60,000 nt of DNA from Liolophura sinensis (lineage: Eukaryota; Mollusca; Polyplacophora; Chitonida; Chitonidae): NCBI RefSeq assembly GCF_032854445.1, contig NC_088295.1:62479249-62539248 (forward strand), written 5' to 3'. Position numbers and translations under genes: made by a program. Each line of letters opens with the position of its first letter. The first letter of the stretch is position 1. Under the pieces are notes generated by a model. The model made no database searches and was not told the DNA's origin. It saw only the letters and a program-made list of their open reading frames with translations. Below, in pieces: positions 11,101 through 20,279 of the stretch.

Positions 11101-11356
11101 AGCATTTAGGAAATCCGTGGAAGCAGAGAAAGCAGAGTTTTACGAGAAGAAAGAGAAGATACTTGAAGAAATGCGAAAGGACATGCGAGAGCTTAAAATT
11201 GACGAACACAAAGTGTTCAGTGACTTTCAGAAGAGCCTTGAACCTCCAAAACACGTGCCAGTGAATAAAAACTACCAAAGAATTCTGAGAAACTATGATG
11301 AGGCTGTGGCCTCTGGAAAGTTAGTTCCGAAAAAAACAATGTCACCAATTCGTTGA
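250..11356 (+). CDS. MRPS15: Mitochondrial small ribosomal subunit protein bS15m (MRPS15), six exons
   Basis: Coding exons: 250..463, 7861..7936, 8426..8474, 9691..9775, 10367..10425, 10880..11356. They join in phase to 960 nt (319 aa plus TGA). The product should be the mitochondrial S15 protein, which binds small-subunit rRNA in the mitoribosome. The match is clearest in LLSLEFADK (exon 3), TLEIRN (exon 5), then LKFLRRLDFERF and the IRYTPFPLY segment (exon 6). These line up with the LLSLEMANK, KIR, LKNLRN and IEYTFPPLY segments of the animal family. A Lys/Glu-rich helical tail of about 100 residues follows, also typical. Residues 1-72 are Ser/Arg/Asn-rich with few acidic residues, like a mitochondrial presequence. 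The frame is longer than the human protein (about 257 aa), mainly at the N terminus. The helix-2 stretch after IRN is CTVYCG-like and lacks the usual His/Lys pattern. Exons 2-6 are secure; exon 1 is inferred from phase and composition. Confidence 0.82.
868..1400 (+). repeat. Diverged direct duplication, offset 363 bp
   Basis: The string CTTTGCACTCAGT at 868-880 recurs at 1231-1243. The following about 160 bases stay alignable: TTTTCAGCT, the CCAAA block, GGCAATA/GGCGACA, CGTCG, then TCAGGACGTC / TCAGAACATC. The two halves are strongly diverged, so the duplication is old, or both are fragments of one dispersed element. Confidence 0.55.
1560..1680. mobile_element. 121-bp inverted-repeat element (MITE-like)
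   Basis: The 21-bp arms at 1560-1580 and 1660-1680 are inverted copies with one mismatch (TGGAGTTAGATGGG at the outer end) and enclose 79 bp. An extra CCATCTAA at 1544-1551 repeats part of the arm. No clear target duplication, so it may be a MITE or a plain inverted repeat. Confidence 0.5.
2361..2391. repeat. Perfect 13-bp hairpin with 5-nt loop
   Basis: AGGGATCCCGTTC, loop CGGAA, GAACGGGATCCCT. The stem is perfect and includes two BamHI-type hexamers. It directly follows an A-rich stretch with (AAT)n at about 2322-2345, which suggests the 3' end of a transposable element. Confidence 0.7.
3630..3775 (+). mobile_element. SINE family A fragment
   Basis: Shows the family order: CTTACGTGG, GCAACCTGCGGATGGT, GGGTTTCC, GATGGCCACCAGC, TATAAG, GTACAGCGTAAAACAC, then AAATAAATAAA. 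The head is missing and the body is diverged. Confidence 0.75.
4497..4620 (+). repeat. Recent 68-bp tandem duplication
   Basis: CATGTAACTGGTTTTATCTG begins at 4497 and again at 4565. About 54 bases are nearly identical, with one or two differences near the 3' end. Confidence 0.8.
4833..6440 (+). mobile_element. Internally deleted Tigger/pogo-like DNA transposon
   Basis: Terminal inverted repeats of about 40 bp. The left end starts GTGGGGTAAACTGG and continues to GGGGAACTGGGACA; the right end read inward starts TGGGGTGAACTGGGG and continues to CCAACTGGGACA. Both ends abut TA (4831-4832 and 6441-6442), the target duplication of Tc1/mariner/pogo elements. A further copy of the subterminal motif lies at about 5193-5213. 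The interior holds a decayed transposase lacking its catalytic core, so the element cannot move by itself. It sits inside MRPS15 intron 1. Confidence 0.7.
5298..5990 (+). pseudogene. Decayed Tigger/jerky-type transposase
   Basis: Translation in pieces gives an N terminus MPMKYTRKT, a helix-turn-helix segment GISKSVLQLYMKKCE, a CENP-B-type region (FSIAQEHALVDYF, then KLTGND-LRAFTKR and LRSPEAT), the IYNLDKTGL block and finally GTWPFDPHTFTGEE. This order matches pogo/Tigger DDE transposases. In-frame stops occur (for example TGA after the MQT segment at about 5566), frames shift, and the DDE catalytic region between the GKT-like block and the WPFD block is deleted. Non-functional. Confidence 0.72.
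6511..6552 (+). repeat. Perfect 21-bp tandem duplication
   Basis: AGTAATCCGTTGCCAGTTGC(C) occurs twice head to tail at 6511-6531 and 6532-6552 with no difference. It contains a smaller GTTGCC repeat. Confidence 0.9.
7060..7145 (+). mobile_element. Degenerate SINE family A 3' fragment
   Basis: Reads GGGCCCCGCGCTGTGCCAGG, TTTCCTTC, AACCATGAAT, AGCCACCACTGTACAAGTGAAATA, AACACCAATGAAATGAATAAA. Same block order as intact copies with small deletions, notably loss of TTCTTGAGTACGGCG. Confidence 0.6.
7403..7507. mobile_element. Short inverted-repeat element (MITE-like, 105 bp)
   Basis: A perfect 11-bp inverted repeat, ACTGATTGGCT at 7419-7429 and its complement at 7481-7491, extends outward imperfectly to GGGA at 7403 and TCCC at 7507. 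An inner hairpin CTTGGTGT / ACACCAAG lies at about 7463-7481. Flanks GTTAAT and GTAAAT may be a decayed target duplication. Confidence 0.5.
7861..7936 (+). CDS. MRPS15: MRPS15 exon 2
   Basis: Preceded by a pyrimidine tract and TTTCAG, followed by a GTAAGG donor. The frame gives a short segment ending YRNVPQVE, which matches the YQNVPGIEK stretch of animal MRPS15. It ends in phase 2 and joins exon 3 through a split Asn codon. Confidence 0.8.
8426..8474 (+). CDS. MRPS15: MRPS15 exon 3
   Basis: A 49-nt exon between AATTTCAG and GTAAAT. It encodes VPEAVKKLLSLEFADK, which aligns with VDDVVKRLLSLEMANK of animal MRPS15 and is the strongest short signature in the gene. Ends in phase 0. Confidence 0.85.
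8519..8769 (+). mobile_element. Full-length SINE family A with 11-bp target duplication
   Basis: The best complete copy. It starts near GGCCTCTGTGGCTCAGTTGG (tRNA-like box A), has a box-B-like GTGAGTTCAAGTCC, the body GGAAGGTCTGGCAGC and GCTGGCCGCCGTC, and ends GTAAAACACCAATC with (AAATC)n. ATTATGCACCC flanks it at 8508-8518 and 8770-8780, the mark of target-primed insertion. It lies in MRPS15 intron 3, about 45 bp after the donor. Confidence 0.92.
9511..9586 (+). mobile_element. SINE family A 3' end
   Basis: Carries CGCCGTCGTATAAGTG, TTCTTGAGTACAGCG and TAAAACATCAATCAAATAA. Severely 5'-truncated; in MRPS15 intron 3. Confidence 0.8.
9691..9775 (+). CDS. MRPS15: MRPS15 exon 4
   Basis: An 85-nt exon after TTTTCCCAG, ending ATAA|gtgagt. 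It encodes 28 residues, Lys/His/Asp-rich (DARKKHRKYD...). It leaves one nucleotide that is completed by exon 5. Identity to the family is low here, as is usual for the linker before the S15 core. Confidence 0.75.
10367..10425 (+). CDS. MRPS15: MRPS15 exon 5 (S15 core helix)
   Basis: A 59-nt exon after TTTCTGTCAG with a GGG|gtaagg donor. It encodes IARWTLEIRNQIKHC..., matching the S15 motif A-x-L-T-x-x-I-R-N. The ten residues between IRN and the DK of the next exon keep the family spacing. The usual His/Lys residues there are replaced by CTVYCG, so a rare isoform or a second unseen exon choice remains possible. Confidence 0.72.
10643..10799 (+). mobile_element. 5'-truncated SINE family A with 13-bp target duplication
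   Basis: Begins in the body at CCGTATGTGGGAAGG and ends with (AAATAAATT)-type tail. CATAAAGTTAATC flanks it at 10630-10642 and 10800-10812. Lies in MRPS15 intron 5, about 80 bp before the exon 6 acceptor. Confidence 0.9.
10880..11356 (+). CDS. MRPS15: MRPS15 exon 6 (terminal coding exon)
   Basis: Starts after TTATTGTAG with GAT AAA AAA and ends at TGA 11354-11356, 158 residues. It contains LKFLRRLDFERF and the IRYTPFPLY signature, followed by a charged helical extension with Lys/Glu heptad-like stretches. The GTG at 10895 is an internal valine, not a start. Confidence 0.88.
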   Translation, partial: DKKGKVNLIEKIAARKKQLKFLRRLDFERFHWLLNELKIRYTPFPLYSVRITKRYKRKQEVRKQARELWNSKMEAFRKSVEAEKAEFYEKKEKILEEMRKDMRELKIDEHKVFSDFQKSLEPPKHVPVNKNYQRILRNYDEAVASGKLVPKKTMSPIR

Positions 11357-11498
11357 GATAATGACATCATTTAAAAGAAGCTGTACAGTACGGAATTCCA
11401 TGTTTGTAATGCTTTTAAGAAGGACAAAGAATCGTACCGTTTTATAATCATAGTGAACTGTATTGTCTGAAGTCTGATGCATGGTCTTGAGCGTGCTG

Positions 11499-11504
11499 AT
11501 TAAA
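11499..11504 (+). terminator. Possible polyadenylation signal of MRPS15
   Basis: ATTAAA, the common variant hexamer, lies 143 nt after the stop codon and is followed by a GT-rich stretch (GGTGCTTGTG). This is a short and plausible 3' UTR; no cleavage-site evidence is available. Confidence 0.4.
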
Positions 11505-11506
11505 GG

Positions 11507-14030
11507 TGCTTGTGTAGAAAACATACATAATGGTCTACTTTTGGTTTAACTTAAAAAGGAAATATAATATGGGATATTTGAGAAGTCACGAGGATGATAT
11601 TGGTGTTATTACGGTAGACACAAGAGCTGTTATTTAGCCATAGTGACAAAAGGGTAGTGTATACTTATTCTCCAAATACCAGAATATGTATCCTGCGTGA
11701 TAGGAATCAGCCTGTGTCCTATTTTCTGAAGCGCTAGTATGCATCTCTTACCACCTCTGTGAGACCAATAATTTGTATCCGAGTTTTGATGATATTTCGC
11801 GAGAGAGCCACATTAATTCGTGAGTAGAGGGAATAGATTGCAAGAAGACTTTCACATTACACTGAATTAACATGGCGACAGTTGCATGTTTTGATTATTA
11901 TTTAGCTTTCGAGGTGCATTCAGAACTGGTGAGCACATCTCGTGTCAGACCGAGGAACCCTAGGTGAAGTGTCAGGCCCCTGTACAATCTGTCGCCCTAA
12001 CTCGCCAATTCCTGTGGTGAATAAGACTTACTGATTAGCTCCGTAAGTGTCATGGGGAGTAGACTGGTGCGAAAAGCAGTCACAGCACAGGACGCTAGTA
12101 ACACAGGCATTTCCCTAAAATAGAGGCATGTTCTACAAAGCCAAAACTTTGCGGCAAGTTCAACAGTCATGGCAATGTGTCATCTCAGTATCTACCCAGA
12201 ACGGACCCAAGCTGTGGAAGTGCGCTTTTTTTTTTCTTTTTTTTTTATCGAAGAAGTACTGTTTCGATAAGCAGGTAAGAATGGTTGTTAACTGCTAACC
12301 AGTGTACGGCTGAACATGGTAAAATTGGATTGCGTGTGCGAATCCAGGGAATACGGTTCATATAATGCGAAGTCCATCATCTTCACCACGATTTTCTTGA
12401 AAATGCGGGAATTGGCATGCGAACAAGAGTCTTGTTAAACCTTTATAACTTGCAAACCTTTATTTAGTCTTGCATGAAGTTCAGGCAGAATCTCCATTCC
12501 ACGGTCCTGACTGCAGCTTTATAACGCCACCAATCGCGAGGCGTGTCCCAGCTGGCGGAGCTGGGTTTACCCTAAGCTTCACTCATAACTCCTATCCTGG
12601 AACACACTCACTTAAAATGGCCATGTATTTTTTTTTAAACGAATGGAAGAATTTTATTTGGCTGCTGTTCTGTGACTCCTAATTAATGAAGTGTTCCTGA
12701 TTTCCAGGCACGTGCAAAATGGTCAGGGCAGTTGCCAGCAGTTATACTTCTCCCGTCATATTCGATTTTTGAATCATCTGGTGTTTCAGTTATTGAAACT
12801 TTATCAATTAAAGCTGGGACCGGTACATATTTTATTTCTTTTTAGTACTTCTTTCTCACAAAGGAAGATGGCAGAAAAGTGATATTTATCTCCAACATTA
12901 CCCAAGTTTCTATGCATTTTTGCATCTCTTCACATCTTAATAGTCAGGCATATGCTATCGGCATTCAGGCGAATAAACAAATCAAGTAAATAAAGTGAAC
13001 AAATGGATAAATACACGCTCGTTGAAGACCACTGGCCTTCCACCAATATGTCGTCTCGTGAGAACGTTTACCAAAGATCGGTTCATGGCTTACCAAGAGC
13101 ACTCCGCTTTCCCCTAACCATAAAACTTACCGCTGCCGTGTATAAGTAAGTATAGCGTTATACAAACAAATAAACTAATAACTAATCAAGTGATTCCCAA
13201 ATTGCGTCTTTGTTCATCTAAATGTAATTAACGCACCTAAAATGAAGATTTGATTGGTTTCTGTACCTTCTGTCTTTCTTAGTTTGTTATCAATCGCTGG
13301 TTTTCATTCAGGCCTATGTTGTCTTACGTTTAGTTTTGTCCATTATTCTGGGACGTATTTAAGTTATATATCCACCGTGTACTTACGTGTGCATGCAGTG
13401 TTACTTTTTCGTCAGCAACTTTTCATATATTTACGTTGGCGGTGTTGTGGTGACGCTAGTACATGTATACTTTTACTATTGGACCCTCACTGGCTAACTC
13501 GTCTAACGCGTTGCCAGAGCAACAGCCAGTAGATTCTTGCTCGAATCCAGCTCTCGCCCTCGAAGATTGTTTATAGGGATATCTAGCGAGTGGCTGTGGT
13601 ATTCTCTCGACCGACACCCAAGGTATAAGTGAAATATCTGTGAACGTTGTTCCAACCCAGTAAAATGATTTAAAAACAAGTTATTAAGTTCAACCAAAAC
13701 CGAAGTGAACATTAAAGTCGGGGTAAAGCAAAACTGTAGGTGAAGTTCGGGGGATTCTATTGAGAAGTCATATCTTTGATATTTACATGTAGTCAATCAC
13801 GGATTAAGAAAATGGCTACGGTATATTTATCAGTAAACCACGCTTATGTTTAATTTTACCAAACATAGAGATGTGTTTATTAATTTCATAACAAAATCGG
13901 CACAAAAATAAATGTAAAATGTCGCTTTTTTTTCTTTCCTTTTGACAAGAAATCTGTCATTAATTTCATAATAATTTGCACGACGATTCTTTTCCACCTG
14001 TCTAAATGAATACCTTATACGTATGTATGT

Positions 14031-14033
<3 letters not shown>
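11507..14033. other. Intergenic DNA, no gene seen
   Basis: Between MRPS15 and the (AT)n tract I find only short frames without family resemblance. A weak SINE-like stretch (CCATAAAACTTACCGCTGCC, then TATAAGTAAGTATAGCG) lies around 13120-13180. T-runs occur near 12228-12246. Confidence 0.4.

Positions 14034-14103
<70 letters not shown>
14034..14103. repeat. (AT)n microsatellite, about 70 bp
   Basis: An uninterrupted AT dinucleotide run. Probably polymorphic in length and prone to assembly error. Confidence 0.95.
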
Positions 14104-14108
<5 letters not shown>

Positions 14109-16145
14109 TATAATCGTAAATGGATCTCAATCTTGCTTTAAGATACATTTTGCGCTCATCTACACACGCGTCTTGTTAATAACTGCCTGTATTAAGACCT
14201 AATTTCCTTGGACACGTGTAGACGACGATGATAATTTTATGAAGCCCAATAAATAATGATTACCTATCATCGTCTGCATATATATATTATAGTCTTAGAT
14301 CAACCATATATATAATTCAGCAAATGTGTCCGGAATCTGTCGGTTCAGGATTCCATGGCGAGGAGACATGTTATATACAAGTATATATTTCTTCCTGATT
14401 AACACAGCATTCAACACTCGGTGAATAATGTATACCGATTGGTGTTGCCGTATACTCGCTGTCGTCTGGGATGTGTCCAGGATATTTATGATCGATTGTC
14501 CAGATAATACCGTTAGATTTATACCCCGTGCGAACTAGTAAAGACGGTAGTCCCAGAAAGTATCCGAATCACTAATGACGTCAACCCATCTTAACCTCGA
14601 CAGGATGGAGTGATATTTCCGCTGTATTGATGCCAGATCAGTGTCCAGCTCAACCACAGCCCCACCGCCACCCACCCACCCCCTACACGCACACACAGGA
14701 TGTCATGTCAGTGCCAGCGTATTAGTATTATAGATTTTTGTTGTTTTTGCTTTGCTTGTTTTTTCTTTCTTTGAAATTCTAACCAACGGTCTATTCTCGT
14801 CTGCTGTCTAACTCTCGTGCTAAAATTCAGCGTCCCTGATTCGGCTATGGTGCTACCCACCGAGGTTTGTCAGGTACCTCAGATCTATGATCGCCAGCAA
14901 TAAGCTGGATTAAATTGTGTAGGATGGCTGAGGACCGGCAACCTGGCTGCTAGTGGAATGCAATAGAGAGACATAAAACGTTTGATGACTCTGGTGTGGC
15001 CATTTAAACAGTGTTAGGCTCCTTAAAGACCACTTGTCGTTCACTTGATTAAATGCTGTGAAATGATTATTGCTTTTCCCCGTCACTCATATTTGCCCCA
15101 CCAATAAACCTGATCTTCATCATATACATGGGCGAGAAATTCTTACTTTAGTATATAGTCTTGAAGAACAATGAACTCAAATAAATAAATAAAATAGCGT
15201 ATGTCCGTACAATCCGGACATAGGAATTTAGAACATTCTGTGTATTTGTTTTCTCAGTTTCATAGTTAACAAGGAAAGAAAACATATGCATCAATTGAGT
15301 AAGGCATCATGAGGGCCGCCATGATTACCACTGATGTAATCCAGTTTACGAAATGGGCATTAAAAAAAAAATGAAAGAAGGACGCCGAATTCGTATCCAA
15401 GACTTATGTCCTGACTACGGGCTGGTCAGGAAATTCATGCTGAAACCCAGCATAATTGCCCCTATATGTTTCATGTGAGCTTTAGTGGAGGAATGTTCAG
15501 GGGGAGGGGGAGGTATGTTATAGGTTTAATATTACATATCCAGACTGCACATCGGTCAGCTACCTTACCAGACTCCATCCTTTTTAAAAGATGGCCGTGC
15601 CAAAAGGAGTATCGAAAAGCTTCCCACACATGTAATCATGCAAATACAGCCTCTATCAGTAGCTACAGCAATCGACGATCTTCACGCAGTTCCGTCGCAG
15701 TAAAGCTGGGCATGTAACGCAATACCTCTCTTCATCCCTGTCACACATGTGCTTTTCACTGGCGGGAAAGGCATGATGAAAGAAGATACCCAACTCAGAA
15801 CTGTAATTAAGGTTTTAGGATTGTGAATTGAATTACAAAAAACAGGCTAGAACTTCAGGTAGGCATTTACTGGTCATGGGAGTAAACGTATAGAATTGCA
15901 AATAACAGACGAGAGAAATAATGACACAGAAGCAATGTGAGTGCTGCAGCGACTGCTCGCGGCATGACGAGTGACAAGGCGTTTTTTTCTATTTGTCCTA
16001 TTTTTATGAAAAAAAATATGAACAAGATAATCCCGCCGAGATATGATTTTTTTCCCAGTACGTCTGTTATAATTGTAGGATAAGTATTTTGGTCGCCATA
16101 CCCAAAGTGACTAGTTTGAACAGAAGCTGCGGTAAAGAAATAATG
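14104..16145. other. Intergenic DNA downstream of the orphan gene
   Basis: The 3' flank of the minus-strand gene that ends at 16146. No conserved frame and no canonical AATAAA close to the stop on the minus strand. Nothing else recognised. Confidence 0.4.
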
Positions 16146-19100
16146 TTAAATAAATAGTCTCTCCATGTAATCGTCCCTGATCCTGTTGGCGGCCGGATTG
16201 ATAGCCCGGAGACGCGCTTCTTGCTGTACTTTGGTGTTAAATGGGGGCCAGTTAGCTCTATTCTCTATCACATTTCTATCCGCACTGTAAGCTTCCACAC
16301 GTTTGGCCTGCTTTTTCTTTTTTGCACTGGTACACTTTGGCTTTTTGCGGTTTGTAATGACGATCGCTTTCTTCAGAGATTTAGCCGACAGTACACCGCG
16401 CAGATTCGTTGTTTTCACCGGCATCTTTTCTTTAAACACAGAAGCAGTTTGTCCCCGCCACTCTTTCGAAATAATCGTGTCCACTTCCTCATACTGGGGT
16501 ATAAACTCTACGGCGTCGTCGAGCCACCGTACAGTTGATTTATGCCTGTTCACAGTTTTTACACTCTTCAAAGGTGCAGAGCTCAGTTTGGGCAGTTTGA
16601 CCGCTTTTCGCGGTTTCTCGTGACCAGCGGAAGCAGTCTTGGATACACACGGCTTTGTTGGATTGATGGGTGGTAAGAAGTTTCTTCTGGAGTTTGAAGT
16701 TGACCGAGACGGCGTAGAGCCTTGCGATGAAAGCTCCTGATCTGAATAGGGAACCAGTTGACGAGGTGATAAATACGACACGCTTTGAGTGCTGAGAACA
16801 GTATGCTGAGTGTCTTGAGATTCCTCACTGAATTCTTCCCAGTCATCATGGTCTGAATAATCCGTGTCCTTGTAGTCAGAGGCCGAGTCGTCAGTGGACG
16901 CGTCACCGCAATCGTCTTCAAAATCATCTTCGTATTCAGGTGATGCCGAGGAGTCAATGTAATATTTTACACCGATAGGTCTGGGGTCCCTGGCGTAATG
17001 GTTTATCTTCGAGGGTTCAAAGATATTTGGTAATGGGGTCATTTTTCTTTTAGAGGAGATCATATGTTTTACTCTACTCTCTGGTTTTGTTGTTCCCGAC
17101 ACGTTATGGGTTTTCCTTGAAACCTTGTAGATATTTGGCAAGGGGGTCAATTTTCGTCTGATAGATTTCGTATGTTTTACCTCGCTGTGTGTTTTTGTCA
17201 CTTCCGACACGCTATCATTTTTCCTTGAAGTCTTGTAGATATTTGGTAGTGGGGTGCCTTTTCTTCTAGAGGAGTTAATATGCTGTACTTCCCCTCCCGC
17301 TTCTGTCTTTTCTGACGAGACAATGTAACATTTAACATCTGTAGGACTGCAAACTCTCACACAATCGCCTGTCTTTGAAGTCTTGAAGATAACTGGCAGT
17401 GGAGTCCCTTTCGGTCTAGAGGACCCCGTGTGCTTTTCTCCATCATCTTCTTTTGTCGTTTCCGACACATCGTTTGTCTTTGAAGGCTTGTTCGTATTTG
17501 GAACTGCTTTCCCTTTCCGTTTCGAATGTTTTACTTTTACACTGGCTCTGGATTTGTCTTGACGTGGCGGTTCACTTGTTAACGTTGAAGACACAACATT
17601 TTCTTGTAATTGTGAACCATTGCCTGATTTTGGGATCTGTATGGAAGATCCTTCTGAGTTTGTACGTGTTGTCATACGTGGGTTTTTGATTGTCAAGTCT
17701 TGGTCCTGAAGTTTCCCTTTGGTGTGGACAGGTTCAACAAATTGGGAAATGTTAGAGCGTTTGGTCACTTTGTGGTTGGTGTATTTACCTGACGTTGGCG
17801 ACAAATGTCTTTTGGATGGATGAATAAGCCCAAGTGTGGAGCATTTTTGAAATTCAACGGTAGAGCGTGTGTCATTCGAGGCAGTGGGGCTAACCTGGGA
17901 CAATGCTTTGCCGTTACCAAGCGTGCTACGAACCAAGTGAGGTTTGATGCCCCTCGACGTTAGGTCTTTATAGGCTTTACACTGCTTAGCAGTATCTTTT
18001 TCTGACATCTTAGACATGTCGCTTGCGTTAACTAAATCCCTATGTACGCTGTATTTCTTGCGCAATTTGCCATGTTTCCCTTTTGTTTCAGATGTACTTG
18101 CATCGATTGATTCTTCTGAAGAAAGTATCAAAATAGGTGTTCTTAGAATGTCTTGTTCAGCAGTGCACTGTGTTACATCAAGATATGGGCTTGATTTTAA
18201 TTCTTTTAAGGGACCTTCTGATTCTTGTTCCTCTGTTAGACTGTAGTCCATTACCGCATCCGCTTTAGACTGTGACGATTTTTCTCTCTGCGAGAATTCT
18301 TCGTCCCTTATAAACGACTGGAAGGAAGTCTCTTCAGACTCAGTTGATGTCCCATTTTTGTCCGGTTCAGTTAGTGTATCATTTTGGGCCGGTTCAGTAG
18401 GTGCCAGATTTATGTCGAAATCGGTAGGTGAAACATCCGCGGTAATTGATGTAACCGTTTTGCCCGGTTCAATAGATGTAATCATTTTGTCCGGTTCAGC
18501 AGGTGTAACAATTTTGTTCGGCCCAGTAGATGTAACAAGTTTGTCCAGTTCAGTAGATATAACAATTTTGTCCGGTTCAACAACTGTAACAATTTTGTCC
18601 GGTGCAGTAGATGTAACATTTTTGTCCGCTTCAATAGATGTAACAGTTTGATCCCGTTCAGCTGGTGTAACAATTTTGTCGAGTTCTGTAGATATCACAT
18701 TTTCGCCCGGTTCAGTGTGTGTCAGTGTTTTCTGTTTTTTTAAACTGTTGGCATTGATTTTGCTTGATCCGTCAGCTTGCATATTATATTCAAGATATTT
18801 ATGTGTTGATGAATTTACGTTTACTGTGGATGCTGCATCATTACTTGCCTTTTGTTTGGAAGGTTTGTCAGCACTTGAGCCGCTGGTCTGTCTGACTGAA
18901 TCATAACATTCAGTGAAAGTTTCTGCACATCCTAAATATGTATCTGTATCACAAGGTGTTACATGGTCAGGTTTATCGTAATATTCTCCTAGTCTCATCG
19001 TGTCGCCGGTAGGATCATCACAAAATTCTTCGTTTGCATCGCAACACTCCTCAGTCGCTTTCTCTTGTGGTAGAACTGTTTCTGTGAAGTGCTTTGCATC

Positions 19101-20279
19101 TACCCAGTTATGACAATGCCTCATTTCATCCTCTTCTGCGAGCAGTGCTGCCGTAACATTCCCAGCGTTTGCAGAATTTACCGTTTCCAAAAAAACACTT
19201 TCTGACTCCAGAGAAGAGGACTCTTCCACAACCGTTGGCTCACCTTGACAAAAGACATTACTTTGCTCTAATGTTGAATGATTTGCCGTCGAGGTCTTTT
19301 CCGTCTTAGCATAAGCTTGATGTAGCCTTAAAGCTGATTCGCTGTCATTTGAGGACGCTTTGTCTATTGAATCACCCAGGCTACAAAACCGATTATCACC
19401 TGACTTTGAAACTGTAGGACCAGTCAAGGAGCTGGGAAAGTCGGATCCCTCAAAGGTTTTACATGTAGAAAGTGTCCGGTTTTTGGATGAAATCACAGGT
19501 TGTTGTCTTGACTGATCAGTTTTGCTAGAGTTACCTTCACATGTTAACGATTGGTGAGACTCTGTAGATTTGACATAATTAGCTGATGTTTGAGTTGGAC
19601 ATAATTCTCCAACTCTAAATATAGCTGAAGGACAGCTCTCTCCAGAGGTGGCACCGTGTGGGTGACTCTGAGTTACATCGTCTACAAGGTGCCTTTGAGT
19701 CCCTGGAGTTAGATATAGTTGTTCTCCTGAGCATGGTGATTGGGCGTGTGTGTGACCCTTGGTCACACAAGGCGATGGAGACCTGCTTTCCAACCAAGTT
19801 ACCTGAAGAGGCGGAAATTCTCCAAGGAAATCGTTCTGTTGGTCAAAGTTTTGACATCTCTGCTTACAGTTTTCAAAGTCGTCGCTTTGCGTATAAGTTG
19901 AAAAATGATCATTCGTAGTTTGTCTGTAATCGTCAAACGGAAAGGCGACTGTTTCGCAATCAAACAAAAACGGTAGGAGAGAACGGGGGGCCTTTAAGCG
20001 TGTAACTCGCACAGATTCGATCACCAAGGTGGCGCTGTCAGAGTCAGAGTCTTCGGAAGTAGTTCTCTGAAAACTATCGGTAGACGGCGCGAAAAACTGC
20101 TCATACACTGGTACTTCTGTGTAGTCGTTTGTACTCGTGAAGTCGTCGGATTCATCGTCATGGGATTCTGGGAAGGGTATCCATTCCTGGGAATCCGAAT
20201 CCAGAAAATTCCCCAAAGGCGTGTCACCGGTTGCTCCTGTCAACGTCCTCCAATAGTTATCTGGATAACGTCCTTCCAT
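16146..20279 (-). CDS. Large low-complexity orphan protein, 1377 aa, single uninterrupted frame
   Basis: ATG at 20279-20277, TAA at 16148-16146. I do not recognise the family. The protein is Ser/Thr/Glu/Lys-rich and looks mostly disordered, with no signal peptide or membrane segment. Visible parts, in order: an acidic N terminus (EWIPFPESHDDESDDF); about nine 9-residue repeats of the form EPDKIVTST around residues 515-630; four spaced copies of a basic motif (R/K)(R/K)K-x-TPLPNIYK near residues 957, 1010, 1046 and 1081; an acidic cluster (EDDFEDDCGDAS to HDDWEEFSEES) around 1110-1150; basic nuclear-signal-like tracts such as KKPK and AKKKKQAKR near 1310-1335; and an ordered-looking C terminus (NRANWPPFNTKVQQEARLRA, then NPAANRIRDDYMERLFI). 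A 4.1-kb open frame cannot be chance. It may be the last large exon with an upstream noncoding exon, or an intronless gene. Confidence 0.85.
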   Translation of the reverse strand: MEGRYPDNYWRTLTGATGDTPLGNFLDSDSQEWIPFPESHDDESDDFTSTNDYTEVPVYEQFFAPSTDSFQRTTSEDSDSDSATLVIESVRVTRLKAPRSLLPFLFDCETVAFPFDDYRQTTNDHFSTYTQSDDFENCKQRCQNFDQQNDFLGEFPPLQVTWLESRSPSPCVTKGHTHAQSPCSGEQLYLTPGTQRHLVDDVTQSHPHGATSGESCPSAIFRVGELCPTQTSANYVKSTESHQSLTCEGNSSKTDQSRQQPVISSKNRTLSTCKTFEGSDFPSSLTGPTVSKSGDNRFCSLGDSIDKASSNDSESALRLHQAYAKTEKTSTANHSTLEQSNVFCQGEPTVVEESSSLESESVFLETVNSANAGNVTAALLAEEDEMRHCHNWVDAKHFTETVLPQEKATEECCDANEEFCDDPTGDTMRLGEYYDKPDHVTPCDTDTYLGCAETFTECYDSVRQTSGSSADKPSKQKASNDAASTVNVNSSTHKYLEYNMQADGSSKINANSLKKQKTLTHTEPGENVISTELDKIVTPAERDQTVTSIEADKNVTSTAPDKIVTVVEPDKIVISTELDKLVTSTGPNKIVTPAEPDKMITSIEPGKTVTSITADVSPTDFDINLAPTEPAQNDTLTEPDKNGTSTESEETSFQSFIRDEEFSQREKSSQSKADAVMDYSLTEEQESEGPLKELKSSPYLDVTQCTAEQDILRTPILILSSEESIDASTSETKGKHGKLRKKYSVHRDLVNASDMSKMSEKDTAKQCKAYKDLTSRGIKPHLVRSTLGNGKALSQVSPTASNDTRSTVEFQKCSTLGLIHPSKRHLSPTSGKYTNHKVTKRSNISQFVEPVHTKGKLQDQDLTIKNPRMTTRTNSEGSSIQIPKSGNGSQLQENVVSSTLTSEPPRQDKSRASVKVKHSKRKGKAVPNTNKPSKTNDVSETTKEDDGEKHTGSSRPKGTPLPVIFKTSKTGDCVRVCSPTDVKCYIVSSEKTEAGGEVQHINSSRRKGTPLPNIYKTSRKNDSVSEVTKTHSEVKHTKSIRRKLTPLPNIYKVSRKTHNVSGTTKPESRVKHMISSKRKMTPLPNIFEPSKINHYARDPRPIGVKYYIDSSASPEYEDDFEDDCGDASTDDSASDYKDTDYSDHDDWEEFSEESQDTQHTVLSTQSVSYLSPRQLVPYSDQELSSQGSTPSRSTSNSRRNFLPPINPTKPCVSKTASAGHEKPRKAVKLPKLSSAPLKSVKTVNRHKSTVRWLDDAVEFIPQYEEVDTIISKEWRGQTASVFKEKMPVKTTNLRGVLSAKSLKKAIVITNRKKPKCTSAKKKKQAKRVEAYSADRNVIENRANWPPFNTKVQQEARLRAINPAANRIRDDYMERLFI
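18360..18720 (-). repeat. 27-bp coding repeat array inside the orphan gene
   Basis: Seen on the + strand as repeats of ATGTAACAATTTTGTCCGG and TTCAGTAG-type units every 27 bases. They encode nonapeptides close to E-P-D-K-I-V-T-S-T. Units are diverged but in register, with Asp-Lys or Asn-Lys at the centre of most of them. Confidence 0.85.
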
